Positions 1 to 9,834 of a stretch of 64,000 nt of DNA are shown one piece after another. The DNA is from Vibrio sp. UCD-FRSSP16_30 (GTDB lineage Bacteria; Pseudomonadota; Gammaproteobacteria; Enterobacterales; Vibrionaceae). The DNA lies in the NCBI RefSeq assembly GCF_001676025.1, contig NZ_LZFW01000013.1, positions 32,753 through 96,752 on the forward strand, given 5' to 3'. The notes under the pieces are model-generated. The model was not told the DNA's origin. It worked only from the letters and a program-made list of their open reading frames with translations, and searched no databases. The position numbers and the translations under genes are program-made. The first letter of the stretch is position 1, and every line of letters starts with the position of its first letter.

Positions 1-3000
1 GACTCTAGGCTCAGCTCATCGTTATTGATGGCGGCGACACCGGCATCCGTTAACACAACGTTGGTTCCATCTAATACGAAGTAGCCGTCATCGTTATTTA
101 GCAATGTATATGTAAGAGGATCGCCATCTGCGTCTGACGCTACAAAAGTAGCAATGACAGTGGTGTTACTCACCGACTCTTCCGTTACATCAACAGCAGT
201 GACTGTGATTTCCGGCGCGTTGTCGTTAACACGAGTGATGTTCGAGGTATCCGTGCTATCGAATTGATATTTACCATCGTCGGCTTGAACCGTAATGTCC
301 AATGACTCTAGGCTCAGCTCATCGTTATTGATGGCGGCGACACCGGCATCGGTTAGCACAACGTTGGTTCCGTCTAATACGAAGTAGCCATCGTCATTAT
401 TTAATAACGTATAAGTGAGGTCATCACCATCCGGATCTGACGCTACGAAAGTTGCAATGACAGTGGTATTACTCACTGACTCCTCAGTTACATCAACAGC
501 AGTGACTGTTATTTCAGGCGCGTTATCGTTGACACGAGTGATGTCCGAGGTATCCGTGCTATCGGATTGATACGTGCCATCATCCGCTTGAACCGTAATG
601 TCCAACGACTCCAGATCTAGCTCATCATTGTTGATTGCTACTACACCGGCATCCGTCAGAACTACATTGGTGCCATCCAGTACGAAGTAGCCGTTATCGT
701 TGTTTAATAGCGTGTAACTTAGATCATCGCCGTCTGCATCTGACGCTACGAACGTTGCAATAACAGTGGTGTTACTCACTGACTCCTCAGTCACATCCTT
801 CGCCGTCACCGTAATTTCCGGTGCGTTGTCGTTGACGCGAGTGATGTTCGAGGTATCCGTACTATCGGATTGATACGTGCCATCGTCAGCTTGAACCGTA
901 ATGTTCAACGACTCTAGATCTAGCTCATCATTATTGATGGCTGCTACACCGGCATCCGTAAGAACTACGTTCGTACCATCAAGAATAAAGTAACCGTCAT
1001 CGTTATTTAATAGCGTATAAGTTAGGTCATCACCATCCGGATCTGACGCCACAAAAGTTGCAATAACAGTAGTGTTGCTTACAGACTCTTCCGTTACATC
1101 AACAGCAGTCACTGTGATTTCCGGTGCATTGTCGTTGACACGAGTGATGTTCGAGGTATCCGTGCTATCGGATTGATATGTGCCATCATCGGCTTGAACC
1201 GTAATGTCCAACGACTCCAGATCTAGCTCATCGTTGTTGATGGCTGCTACACCCGCATCCGTCAGAACGACATTAGTGCCATCCAGTACGAAGTAGCCGT
1301 TATCGTTGTTTAATAGCGTGTAAGTTAGATCATCGCCGTCTGCATCTGACGCGACAAAAGTTGCAATAACAGTGGTGTTACTCACTGACTCCTCAGTCAC
1401 ATCCTTCGCCGTCACCATAACTTCCGGCGCGTTGTCGTTAACACGAGTGATGTTCGAGGTATCCGTGCTATCTGATTGATATTTACCGTCATCGGCTTGA
1501 ACCGTGATGTCCAACGACTCCAGATCTAGCTCATCATTGTTGATGGCCGCGACGCCTGCATCGGTCAAAACGACGTTCGTACCATCAAGAATAAAGTAAC
1601 CGTCATCGTTATTTAATAGCGTATAAGTGAGGTCATCTGCATCTGAAGCCACAAAAGTTGCAATAACAGTAGTGTTGCTTACAGACTCTTCCGTTACATC
1701 AATAGCCGTCACCGCGATTTCTGGTGCGTTGTCGTTCACTCGGGTGATGTTCGACGTATCCGTGCTATCGGATTGATATGTGCCATCGTCAGCTTGAACC
1801 GTAATGTTCAGCGACTCTAGATCTAGCTCATCATTGTTGATGGCCGCGACACCGGTATCGGTTAGCACAACATTGGTTCCGTCTAATACAAAGTAGCCAT
1901 CGTCATTATTTAATAGCGTATAAGTGAGGTCATCACCATCCGCATCTGAAGCCACAAAAGTTGCAATAACAGTAGTGTTGCTTACAGACTCTTCCGTTAC
2001 ATCAACAGCAGTCACCGCGATTTCTGGTGCGTTGTCGTTGACACGAGTGATGTCCGACGTATCCGTGCTATCGGATTGATACTTACCATCATCCGCTTGA
2101 ACCGTAATGTCCAACGACTCTAGATCTAGCTCATCATTGTTGATGGCCGCTACACCGGAATCCGTCAGAACGACATTAGTGCCATCCAGTACAAAGTATC
2201 CATTGTCGTTGTTTAAAAGTGTATAACTGAGATCATCGCCGTCAGCATCACTTGCCACGAACGTTGCAATGACTGTGGTGTTGCTCACCGACTCTTCCGT
2301 TACATCAACAGCAGTGACGGTGATTTCCGGCGCGTTGTCGTTAACACGAGTGATGTTCGAGGTATCCGTGCTATCGAATTGATACTTACCATCGTCGGCT
2401 TGAACCGTAATGTCCAATGACTCTAGGCTCAGCTCATCGTTATTGATAGCTGCTACACCGGCATCCGTTAGCACAACGTTGGTTCCGTCTAATATGAAGT
2501 AACCATCGTCATTATTTAACAGCGTGTAACTGAGATCATCACCATCTGCATCTGATGCTACAAAAGTAGCAATGACTGTAGTGTTGCTTACCGACTCTTC
2601 CGTTACATCAACAGCAGTAACGGTGATTTCCGGTGCATTATCGTTCACGCGAGTGATGTTCGAAGTATCCGTGCTATCTGATTGATATTTACCGTCATCG
2701 GCTTGAACCGTGATGTCCAACGACTCCAGATCTAGCTCATCATTGTTGATGGCCGCGACGCCTGCATCGGTCAAAACGACGTTCGTACCATCAAGAATAA
2801 AGTAACCGTCATCGTTATTTAATAGCGTATAAGTGAGGTCATCACCATCCGCATCTGAAGCCACAAAAGCTGCAATAACAGTAGTGTTGCTTACAGACTC
2901 TTCCGTTACATCAACAGCAGTCACCGCGATTTCTGGTGCGTTGTCGTTCACTCGGGTGATGTTCGACGTATCCGTGCTATCGGATTGATATGTGCCATCG

Positions 3001-6000
3001 TCAGCTTGAACCGTAATGTTCAGCGACTCTAGATCTAGCTCATCATTGTTGATGGCCGCGACACCGGCATCGGTCAGAACTACGTTCGTACCATCAAGAG
3101 TAAAGTAGCCGTCATCGTTATTTAGCAATGTATATGTAAGAGTATCGCCATCTGCATCTGAAGCCACGAACGTCGCAATGACTGTAGTGTTACTCACTGA
3201 CTCTTCCGTCACATCCTTCGCGGTGACCGTGATTTCCGGTGCGTTATCGTTGACACGAGTTATGTCCGAGGTATCCGTGCTATCGGATTGATACGTGCCA
3301 TCGTCAGCTTGAACCGTAATGTTCAGCGACTCTAGATCTAGCTCATCATTGTTGATTGCTGCTACACCCGCATCCGTCAGAACGACATTAGTGCCATCCA
3401 GTACGAAGTAGCTGTTATCGTTGTTTAATAGCGTGTAACTTAGATCATCGCCGTCTGCATCACTTGCCACGAACGTTGCAATGACGGTGGTGTTGCTTAC
3501 AGACTCTTCCGTTACATCAACAGAAGTGACGGTGATTTCCGGTGCGTTGTCGTTGACGCGAGTGATGTTCGATGTATCCGTACTATCGGATTGATATGTG
3601 CCATCGTCGGCCTGAACCGTGATGTTCAACGACTCAAGATCTAGCTCATCATTATTGATAGCCGCGACACCGGCATCGGTTAGCACGACATCATTGCCTA
3701 CTAATTTGAAGTAGCCATCATCGTTATTTAATAGTGTGTAACTGAGATCATCACCATCTGCATCTGACGCTACAAAAGTAGCAATGACAGTGGTGTTACT
3801 CACAGACTCCTCAGTCACATCCTTCGCCGTGACCGTGATTTCCGGTGCGTTGTCGTTGACGCGGGTGATGTTCGACGTATCCGTGCTATCTGATTGATAT
3901 GTGCCATCGTCAGCTTGAACCGTAATGTTCAGCGACTCTAGATCTAGCTCATCATTGTTGATGGCCGCGACACCGGCATCGGTTAGCACAACGTTGGTTC
4001 CGTCTAATACGAAGTAACCATCGTCATTATTTAAAAGGATGTAAGTGAGATCATCACCATCCGCATCTGAAGCCACAAAAGTTGCAATGACGGTAGTGTT
4101 GCTCACCGACTCTTCCGTTACATCAACAGCAGTGACGGTGATTTCCGGTGCGTTGTCGTTAACACGAGTGATGTTCGAGGTATCCGTGCTATCGGATTGA
4201 TACGTGCCATCGTCGGCTTGAACCGTAATGTTCAGCGATTTCAGATCTAGCTCATCATTGTTGATTGCGGCTACACCGGCATCCGTTAGAACGACATTGG
4301 TGCCATCCAGTACAAAGTAACCGTTGTCATTGTTAAGTAACGTATAAGTCAGGTCATCGCCATCTGCATCTGACGCAACAAAGGTGGCAATGACTGTGGT
4401 GTTGCTTACTGACTCTTCCGTCACATCCTTCGCCGTCACCGTGATTTCCGGTGCGTTGTCGTTGACACGAGTAATGTCCGAGGTATCCGTGCTATCGGAT
4501 TGATACTTACCATCATCCGCTTGAACCGTAATGTTCAGCGACTCTAGATCTAGCTCATCATTGTTGATGGCCGCGACACCCGCATCGGTTAGCACAACGT
4601 TGGTTCCGTCTAATACAAAGTAACCATCATCATTATTTAATAGCGTGTAAGTCAGATCATCGCCATCTGCATCTGACGCAACAAAGGTTGCAATGACGGT
4701 GGTATTACTCACTGACTCTTCCGTCACATCCTTCGCCGTCACCGTGATTTCTGGTGCGTTGTCGTTCACTCGGGTGATGTTCGACGTATCCGTGCTATCG
4801 GATTGATATTTACCATCATCGGCTTGAACCGTAATGCCCAACGACTCCAGATCTAGCTCATCATTATTGATAGCAGTGACGCCGGCATCGGTCAGAACAA
4901 CGTTCGTACCATCAAGAGCAAAGTAGCCGTCATCGTTATTTAGCAATTTATATGTAAGAGGATCGCCATCTGCGTCTGACGCTACGAAAGTTGCAATGAC
5001 GGTGGTATTACTCACTGACTCTTCCGTCACATCCTTCGCCGTCACCGTGATTTCTGGTGCGTTGTCGTTCACACGAGTGATGTTCGACGTATCCGTACTA
5101 TCGGATTGATATGTGCCATCGTCGGCCTGAACCGTGATGTTCAACGACTCAAGATCTAGCTCATCATTATTGATAGCCGCGACACCGGCATCCGTTAACA
5201 CAACGTTGGTTCCGTCTAATACAAAGTAACCATCATCATTATTTAATAGCGTATAAGTGAGGTCATCACCATCCGCATCTGAAGCCACAAAAGTTGCAAT
5301 AACAGTAGTGTTGCTTACAGACTCTTCCGTTACATCAACAGCAGTGACTGTAATTTCCGGTGCGTTGTCGTTGACGCGAGTAATGTTCGCCGTATCCGTG
5401 CTATCGGATTGATACTTGCCATCGTCGGCTTGAACCGTAATGTCCAATGACTCTAGGCTCAGCTCATCGTTATTGATGGCGGCGACACCGGCATTCGTTA
5501 ACACAACGTTGGTTCCATCTAATACGAAGTAACCATCGTCATTATTTAAAAGGGTGTAAGTGAGATCATCACCATCTGCGTCTGACGCGACAAAGGTTGC
5601 AATGACAGTAGTGTTGCTCACAAACTCCTCAGTCACATCCTTCGCCGTCACCGCGATTTCTGGTGCGTTGTCGTTGACGCGAGTGATGTTCGAGGTATCC
5701 GTACTATCGGATTGATACTTACCATCATCCGCTTGAACCGTAATGTCCAATGACTCTAGATCTAGCTCATCATTATTGATAGCCGTGACACCGGCATCGG
5801 TCAGAACAACGTTCGTACCATCAAGAATAAAGTAACCGTCATCGTTATTTAGCAATCTATATGTAAGAGTATCGCCATCTGCGTCTGACGCTACGAAAGT
5901 TGCAATGACGGTGGTATTACTCACTGACTCTTCAGTCACATCCTTCGCAGTGACCGTGATTTCTGGCGCGTTATCGTTGACGCGAGTGATGTCCGAGGTA

Positions 6001-6284
6001 TCCGTGCTATCGGATTGATACTTGCCATCGTCAGCTTGAACTGTGATATTCAGTGACTCCAGATCTAGCTCATCATTATTGATAGCTGCTACACCGGCAT
6101 CCGTTAACACAACGTTTGTTCCATCTAATACGAAGTAGCCATCGTCGTTATTTAATAGCGTGTAACTGAGATCATCACCGTCTGCATCTGACGCTACGAA
6201 AGTTGCAATGACGGTGGTATTACTCACTGACTCTTCCGTCACATCCTTCGCCGTCACCATGATTTCCGGCGCGTCATTTTCTGG
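1..6284 (-). repeat. Tandem array of 303-bp coding repeats (20 complete, 1 partial)
   Basis: The junction sequence around ACGAGTGATG recurs at 231, 534, 837, 1140, 1443, 1740, 2043, 2346, 2649, 2952, 3255, 3558, 3861, 4164, 4467, 4770, 5073, 5376, 5679 and 5982. Every step is exactly 303 bp except 1443 to 1740, which is 297 bp. Units are near-identical at nucleotide level, with a few alternating blocks (AVDVTEE or AKDVTEE; ELSLES or ELDLES). All lengths are multiples of three, so the reading frame is kept. The array encodes the cadherin-like domains of the adhesin. Confidence 0.95.
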
Positions 6285-7319
6285 TTCAACGGTCACTACC
6301 AGTTCTGCAGAAGACTGCAGTCCATCTTCGTCTTCTATGACATAAATGATCTTTACGTCGCCGTTGAAATTTTCAGAGGGAGTAAACTTAACCTTGCCAT
6401 CTACAATGTTTACTGAGCCTTGTGAAGGATCAGCGAGCGATATATCTTTCAGGGTGATTTGATCGCCATCAACATCTAAATCGTTCTCAAGAACATCAAT
6501 TATAACAGGGGTATCTTCTTGGGTTATTACTTGGTCATCAACTGCAGTAGGGGCATCATTGACAGGTACTACAATGACGACTGCGGTTGCGCTGTCTTCA
6601 TTTCCACTGCTATCTCTGATCGTGTATTCAATCTCAGCTTCGCCATTGAAATCTTTCGCCGGTTTGAAATAGTAGCTGCCGTCTGGATTTTGATGGACGG
6701 TACCCTGGTCTGCAGGAACGGTCACATTAACAATTTCGATGTCATTAAAGTCGACAAAATCGTTATTCAATAAGTCCAACTCTACATTTTGATCCTCTAG
6801 GGTCTCTAAAAGATCGTCAATTGCCGTAGGAATAACAATTTTGTCATCTTGGGGCTCTGAACCCTCAACTGGTAGGAGAACTGTATTGGCATCAGCAATG
6901 AACTGATTGAACGCACTCTTTTGTTCGTCTGTGAACTGATAGCCAGTAAAACCTTCTGTTTCAAAGGCTGTCTGGGCAATAGTTTCCGCGTTGTCCCTTT
7001 GTACGGCGCTAGTCGTGGTTAGACTAGATCCCGAATCTTCTCCCGTCACAGTCTCCGTGCTTTCTACTTGTGTAGGATCTTTAGCATTTTGAACGTTATT
7101 AGCGACGAGTTCGTCGGAAGAATTTAGCTCTGCTTGGGTTACTTTAAGTTCTCTAACTAAATCATCGGGAACAGTTATAGCAGTATCACCAACTGACAAA
7201 ACGACTTCGCCATTTTGAGGTATATAACCTTCATTAGCTAATTTTAAGTTACCTTGTGCGTCGATAACTAACCATGCATCGCCAGAAATTACTTGCTGGG
7301 CAATCGAGATACTATCCAT
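1..7319 (-). CDS. Giant repeat adhesin, N-terminal part (cut by the left edge)
   Basis: The frame stays open for about 2,439 codons to the window edge, so the C-terminus is not seen. The start at 7319 is chosen because GTGGAGA lies just upstream; an in-frame ATG at 7370 has a poorer site. Residues 1-60 (MDSISIAQQVISGDAW, then a VVLSVGDTAITV stretch) resemble the N-terminal retention module of LapA-type biofilm adhesins, and there is no signal peptide, which fits type I secretion. Residues about 150-345 form two unlike cadherin-like domains with NDAPTAVDD and NDAPEI linkers. From about residue 345 there are twenty complete 101-residue units (one of 99), each ending in a VNDNAPEITVTA linker and carrying the acidic motif DADGDDL that probably binds calcium. 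RTX repeats and secretion genes, expected for this class, would lie beyond the edge. Family assignment is inference from architecture; no di-alanine LapG cleavage site was recognised. Confidence 0.88.
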   Translation of the reverse strand, partial: MDSISIAQQVISGDAWLVIDAQGNLKLANEGYIPQNGEVVLSVGDTAITVPDDLVRELKVTQAELNSSDELVANNVQNAKDPTQVESTETVTGEDSGSSLTTTSAVQRDNAETIAQTAFETEGFTGYQFTDEQKSAFNQFIADANTVLLPVEGSEPQDDKIVIPTAIDDLLETLEDQNVELDLLNNDFVDFNDIEIVNVTVPADQGTVHQNPDGSYYFKPAKDFNGEAEIEYTIRDSSGNEDSATAVVIVVPVNDAPTAVDDQVITQEDTPVIIDVLENDLDVDGDQITLKDISLADPSQGSVNIVDGKVKFTPSENFNGDVKIIYVIEDEDGLQSSAELVVTVEPENDAPEIMVTAKDVTEESVSNTTVIATFVASDADGDDLSYTLLNNDDGYFVLDGTNVVLTDAGVAAINNDELDLESLNITVQADDGKYQSDSTDTSDITRVNDNAPEITVTAKDVTEESVSNTTVIATFVASDADGDTLTYRLLNNDDGYFILDGTNVVLTDAGVTAINNDELDLESLDITVQADDGKYQSDSTDTSNITRVNDNAPEIAVTAKDVTEEFVSNTTVIATFVASDADGDDLTYTLLNNDDGYFVLDGTNVVLTNAGVAAINNDELSLESLDITVQADDGKYQSDSTDTANITRVNDNAPEITVTAVDVTEESVSNTTVIATFVASDADGDDLTYTLLNNDDGYFVLDGTNVVLTDAGVAAINNDELDLESLNITVQADDGTYQSDSTDTSNITRVNDNAPEITVTAKDVTEESVSNTTVIATFVASDADGDPLTYKLLNNDDGYFALDGTNVVLTDAGVTAINNDELDLESLGITVQADDGKYQSDSTDTSNITRVNDNAPEITVTAKDVTEESVSNTTVIATFVASDADGDDLTYTLLNNDDGYFVLDGTNVVLTDAGVAAINNDELDLESLNITVQADDGKYQSDSTDTSDITRVNDNAPEITVTAKDVTEESVSNTTVIATFVASDADGDDLTYTLLNNDNGYFVLDGTNVVLTDAGVAAINNDELDLKSLNITVQADDGTYQSDSTDTSNITRVNDNAPEITVTAVDVTEESVSNTTVIATFVASDADGDDLTYILLNNDDGYFVLDGTNVVLTDAGVAAINNDELDLESLNITVQADDGTYQSDSTDTSNITRVNDNAPEITVTAKDVTEESVSNTTVIATFVASDADGDDLSYTLLNNDDGYFKLVGNDVVLTDAGVAAINNDELDLESLNITVQADDGTYQSDSTDTSNITRVNDNAPEITVTSVDVTEESVSNTTVIATFVASDADGDDLSYTLLNNDNSYFVLDGTNVVLTDAGVAAINNDELDLESLNITVQADDGTYQSDSTDTSDITRVNDNAPEITVTAKDVTEESVSNTTVIATFVASDADGDTLTYTLLNNDDGYFTLDGTNVVLTDAGVAAINNDELDLESLNITVQADDGTYQSDSTDTSNITRVNDNAPEIAVTAVDVTEESVSNTTVIAAFVASDADGDDLTYTLLNNDDGYFILDGTNVVLTDAGVAAINNDELDLESLDITVQADDGKYQSDSTDTSNITRVNDNAPEITVTAVDVTEESVSNTTVIATFVASDADGDDLSYTLLNNDDGYFILDGTNVVLTDAGVAAINNDELSLESLDITVQADDGKYQFDSTDTSNITRVNDNAPEITVTAVDVTEESVSNTTVIATFVASDADGDDLSYTLLNNDNGYFVLDGTNVVLTDSGVAAINNDELDLESLDITVQADDGKYQSDSTDTSDITRVNDNAPEIAVTAVDVTEESVSNTTVIATFVASDADGDDLTYTLLNNDDGYFVLDGTNVVLTDTGVAAINNDELDLESLNITVQADDGTYQSDSTDTSNITRVNDNAPEIAVTAIDVTEESVSNTTVIATFVASDADDLTYTLLNNDDGYFILDGTNVVLTDAGVAAINNDELDLESLDITVQADDGKYQSDSTDTSNITRVNDNAPEVMVTAKDVTEESVSNTTVIATFVASDADGDDLTYTLLNNDNGYFVLDGTNVVLTDAGVAAINNDELDLESLDITVQADDGTYQSDSTDTSNITRVNDNAPEITVTAVDVTEESVSNTTVIATFVASDPDGDDLTYTLLNNDDGYFILDGTNVVLTDAGVAAINNDELDLESLNITVQADDGTYQSDSTDTSNITRVNDNAPEITVTAKDVTEESVSNTTVIATFVASDADGDDLSYTLLNNDNGYFVLDGTNVVLTDAGVVAINNDELDLESLDITVQADDGTYQSDSTDTSDITRVNDNAPEITVTAVDVTEESVSNTTVIATFVASDPDGDDLTYTLLNNDDGYFVLDGTNVVLTDAGVAAINNDELSLESLDITVQADDGKYQFDSTDTSNITRVNDNAPEITVTAVDVTEESVSNTTVIATFVASDADGDPLTYTLLNNDDGYFVLDGTNVVLTDAGVAAINNDELSLE

Positions 7320-7614
7320 GTTGTCTCCACTAAACTCTTTTAGCTTTAAATGTTGATGCGCTAAATCCATTGCGCCTAACTAAAACTTACCATGCGACCG
7401 TCATTAACTCTATCGCAATACCTTATTAACAAGTGGAACATTGACTCATATCGCATAATGTATCGCTAAAAAAACATCTGCTCATAACAGGCATAAAGTG
7501 TACTTCCTCCCTTCGCAACACTTGATGGACGCTTACCCTCCTATACTGTCGAAGCAGACTCACTTGCACTGAGTACTGTTCACTTCCTTTGGCTTCTTTC
7601 AACCTGATAGGTTT
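7320..7614. other. Adhesin upstream region, no gene
   Basis: About 300 bases between the adhesin start and repeat copy A. The adhesin promoter must lie here or further upstream, but no convincing -35/-10 pair was picked out. Open frames here are short and overlap the repeat, so none is called. Confidence 0.5.
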
Positions 7615-7777
7615 ATACCAATCTCGTAACAAATCTCTGATCAGCCTAGCAGGTTAAAACACTTGATAACCGCGTTGAAATTTTTGATTATAGAATAACT
7701 ACTTATCAAAAATATTCGCCTTGTTCTCAGTGTTTTTCCTGCGCTATTTCTGACCATTTAATTACTGTTATTGGTAT
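7615..7777 (-). repeat. MITE-like repeat, copy A (full length, 163 bp)
   Basis: Starts ATACCAATC and ends ATTGGTAT, so the termini are inverted repeats. Read on the minus strand it is more than 90% identical by eye to 48693-48854. It contains no reading frame of note and no transposase. Small size, inverted ends and multiple copies suggest a non-autonomous mobile element; this is inference, since target-site duplications were not clear. Confidence 0.7.
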
Positions 7778-7794
7778 TACCAGTTTCGCTAGGC

Positions 7795-7827
7795 AAAAAA
7801 AAGCCAGCTAAATTTAGCTGGTTTTTA
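7795..7827 (-). terminator. Rho-independent terminator after the HdeD-like gene
   Basis: Perfect palindrome CCAGCTAAATTTAGCTGG (7804-7821), followed on the minus strand by a run of T after GGC. It lies just downstream of the stop codon at 7850. Confidence 0.75.
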
Positions 7828-7849
7828 GTATCAATCTATTGGAAGCGTA

Positions 7850-8524
7850 TTAATAAAAACTGTGTGATTTTGTTTCCGATAGTTCAAGTAAAATAGTACT
7901 GCCTAATAAGACAATTTTTAAGCCTAAAACTGCACTTACTACAAAAACCCCATCAACAGATAAGCCACTGATTAGCATCGCTAAACAAACAAATGTCACC
8001 ACTAAATCAACACATGGTAGTGCTAGACATTTGATTCTATTTTGTCGAAATACTCGCACTACAGTCGATAGTTCATCAAACAAAAAATAAGCAATTGCTG
8101 TCGCCGCTACGAAAGTTAAAGCTTCATTCGCAAAAAAAGTCATTGAATAAGAAGCAAGAAACAGTAATATGGTCAGTGTTGCATAGCCGTTAAAGCCTTT
8201 TGCTGCAATGGTTTGTTTGAAGGTGCTCTCACAACCAGCCAATATAACGACTAATGTAATGGCAAAAATAGCAAATCCAATTGATAAAATTTGAACAAAA
8301 AGGGCGTGAGATATTAGAGGATAAGCCATAGTGAAGAAACCAATAACTGCGGCCCCTACCCCTACGGTAACTTGAATACGTAAGTCTGAGGTTAAATCAG
8401 AGCTAACTGTGTTTGATTGTTGATTAAAAAAGTGAGTCGTCATGAGTATGTCAAATCCTTGTTTAACAACGAAAGTTTCGCTGTTAGGTGATGGATTAAT
8501 AGTACTCTTCGAATACCAGACCAT
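7850..8524 (-). CDS. HdeD-like six-helix membrane protein (DUF308 type)
   Basis: A 224-residue protein with about six hydrophobic segments between residues 45 and 215 and short polar loops, the pattern of the HdeD/DUF308 family, whose Escherichia coli member is linked to acid resistance. The N-terminal 40 residues are polar. The start at 8524 has AAGGG nine bases upstream; a second in-frame ATG at 8443 (MTTHFF) would give 197 residues and fits the family length better but has a poorly spaced AAGGA. It stands alone, followed by its own terminator. No catalytic motif is visible and the role is not known here; the family call rests on topology and general resemblance. Confidence 0.6.
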   Translation of the reverse strand: MVWYSKSTINPSPNSETFVVKQGFDILMTTHFFNQQSNTVSSDLTSDLRIQVTVGVGAAVIGFFTMAYPLISHALFVQILSIGFAIFAITLVVILAGCESTFKQTIAAKGFNGYATLTILLFLASYSMTFFANEALTFVAATAIAYFLFDELSTVVRVFRQNRIKCLALPCVDLVVTFVCLAMLISGLSVDGVFVVSAVLGLKIVLLGSTILLELSETKSHSFY

Positions 8525-8642
8525 TGATTAAAGCCCTTAACGGCTTCTCAATTTATTCATGATAGTTAGCTGTTGCTTACTATGAAAACAGTTCCAAATG
8601 CTAATTTTAGACACTGGATACAATCTGGCACTCTAAGTGTAC

Positions 8643-8679
8643 TAAAGCACTCACAAATTTATCTCGCGAGTGCTTTTTA
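8643..8679. terminator. Stem-loop downstream of norW
   Basis: AAAGCACTC and GAGTGCTTT pair around a 15-base loop. The T run is better on the plus strand than on the minus strand, so it is only a fair terminator for norVW. Confidence 0.45.
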
Positions 8680-8689
8680 AACCAATAAG

Positions 8690-9832
8690 TTATTGGGTTG
8701 ACAGTTCTCTTAACAGTGGGAAGGCTTGCTTAGTTTTGTCTTCCGTTGCAATAAATCCGATCATAGTATCATCGTCATTATATGCTTTGGCTACAATACC
8801 ATCAGCATGTATGTCTAGATTCCAACGCGCTACAACACTATCTGTTGTTGTTCCGCCAAGTTGAATTGGATAACTAGGTGTTTTAACCTTCACCATCATG
8901 TTAGGTAATACCACAGAGGTACGCTCACCCAATAGTGTTTTTGCTAAAGACGATGCACTTATTACTGTTGGTTGAAGATAGGCTCTTACTTGGCCGTTCT
9001 GCTCAGCACAATCACCCAGTGCATAAATATCTTCACATGATGTTTGCATAGCATCATCTACACAAATACCACGGTTAGTCGATATTCCTGCTTCACTTGC
9101 AAGCACTGTATTTGGGATTAAACCGGTACAGACTAGGACTTCATCAACATAGACAACATCGCCATGCGCTAACGTTACCATAAAGCCTGTATCTGTTTTT
9201 GCGACCTGTTTCACGCCTTGACCTAATTTCACATCAACATTCAGTTTCTGCATGCCTTGATCAAGTTTTAAACCAATGAATTCAGGTAATTGGTTTGCCA
9301 TCAAGCGAGGAGCTGCTTCAACTACCGTCACTTTTTTGTCAGATAGCGCTAAATCCATGCTGATTTCAACACCAATTAAGCCACCACCGATAACCAAAAT
9401 TGATTTTGCGCTGGTCAGTCTATCTCTAAATTCTTCAAACTCTTGCAAGCTATTTAAAGTAATTGGCGCACTCTCTTTGAGACCTTCAATTGGCGGCATG
9501 AAAGGCTTAGCGCCTGTTGCCATAACCAGGCTTGAGTACTCATAGTTTTTGCCATTAGCCACGACTACTTTAAGTTGTGGATTGATTTCACTCACTAGAT
9601 GCTCGGCACATAGTTCGATATTGTGCTGCTGTACAAAGTCATCAGCTTTAGACGTAATTAAGTCTTCTGCTGTTTGTTGCTTTGAAACCACATGGCTTAA
9701 ATCCGGTTTATTATAATCATGACCTTTATCGGCGGTAATGATTCGAATTGGCACTTCAGCATTCATTCTGCGGATTGTTTTTACCAATTGGTAAGCGGCA
9801 AAGCCGCTACCGATTATCGTAATTGGATTCAT
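8690..9832 (-). CDS. norW: NorW, NADH:flavorubredoxin reductase
   Basis: A 380-residue FAD/NAD-dependent reductase that passes electrons from NADH to the rubredoxin domain of NorV for anaerobic reduction of nitric oxide to nitrous oxide in the cytoplasm. The N-terminal FAD Rossmann motif reads IIGSGFAAYQLV, the central NAD-binding motif is VIGGGLIGVEISMDLA near residue 150, and the FAD-closing motif IYALGDCAEQNG lies near residue 275. Length matches the family. It starts two bases after the norV stop, so the two are translated from one message. The pairing with norV separates it from other rubredoxin reductases. Confidence 0.93.
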   Translation of the reverse strand: MNPITIIGSGFAAYQLVKTIRRMNAEVPIRIITADKGHDYNKPDLSHVVSKQQTAEDLITSKADDFVQQHNIELCAEHLVSEINPQLKVVVANGKNYEYSSLVMATGAKPFMPPIEGLKESAPITLNSLQEFEEFRDRLTSAKSILVIGGGLIGVEISMDLALSDKKVTVVEAAPRLMANQLPEFIGLKLDQGMQKLNVDVKLGQGVKQVAKTDTGFMVTLAHGDVVYVDEVLVCTGLIPNTVLASEAGISTNRGICVDDAMQTSCEDIYALGDCAEQNGQVRAYLQPTVISASSLAKTLLGERTSVVLPNMMVKVKTPSYPIQLGGTTTDSVVARWNLDIHADGIVAKAYNDDDTMIGFIATEDKTKQAFPLLRELSTQ

Positions 9833-9834
9833 TA

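Noticed and set aside
1..6284. CRISPR-like array
   Set aside because: The repeats are regular, but the unit is 303 bp with no unique spacers and is translated throughout as one protein.
6519..6773. 84-codon frame on the plus strand
   Set aside because: It lies antisense within the adhesin gene, whose frame is well supported by domains.
7426..7632. Small 68-codon frame on the minus strand
   Set aside because: It runs into repeat copy A, has no family resemblance and no good ribosome binding site.
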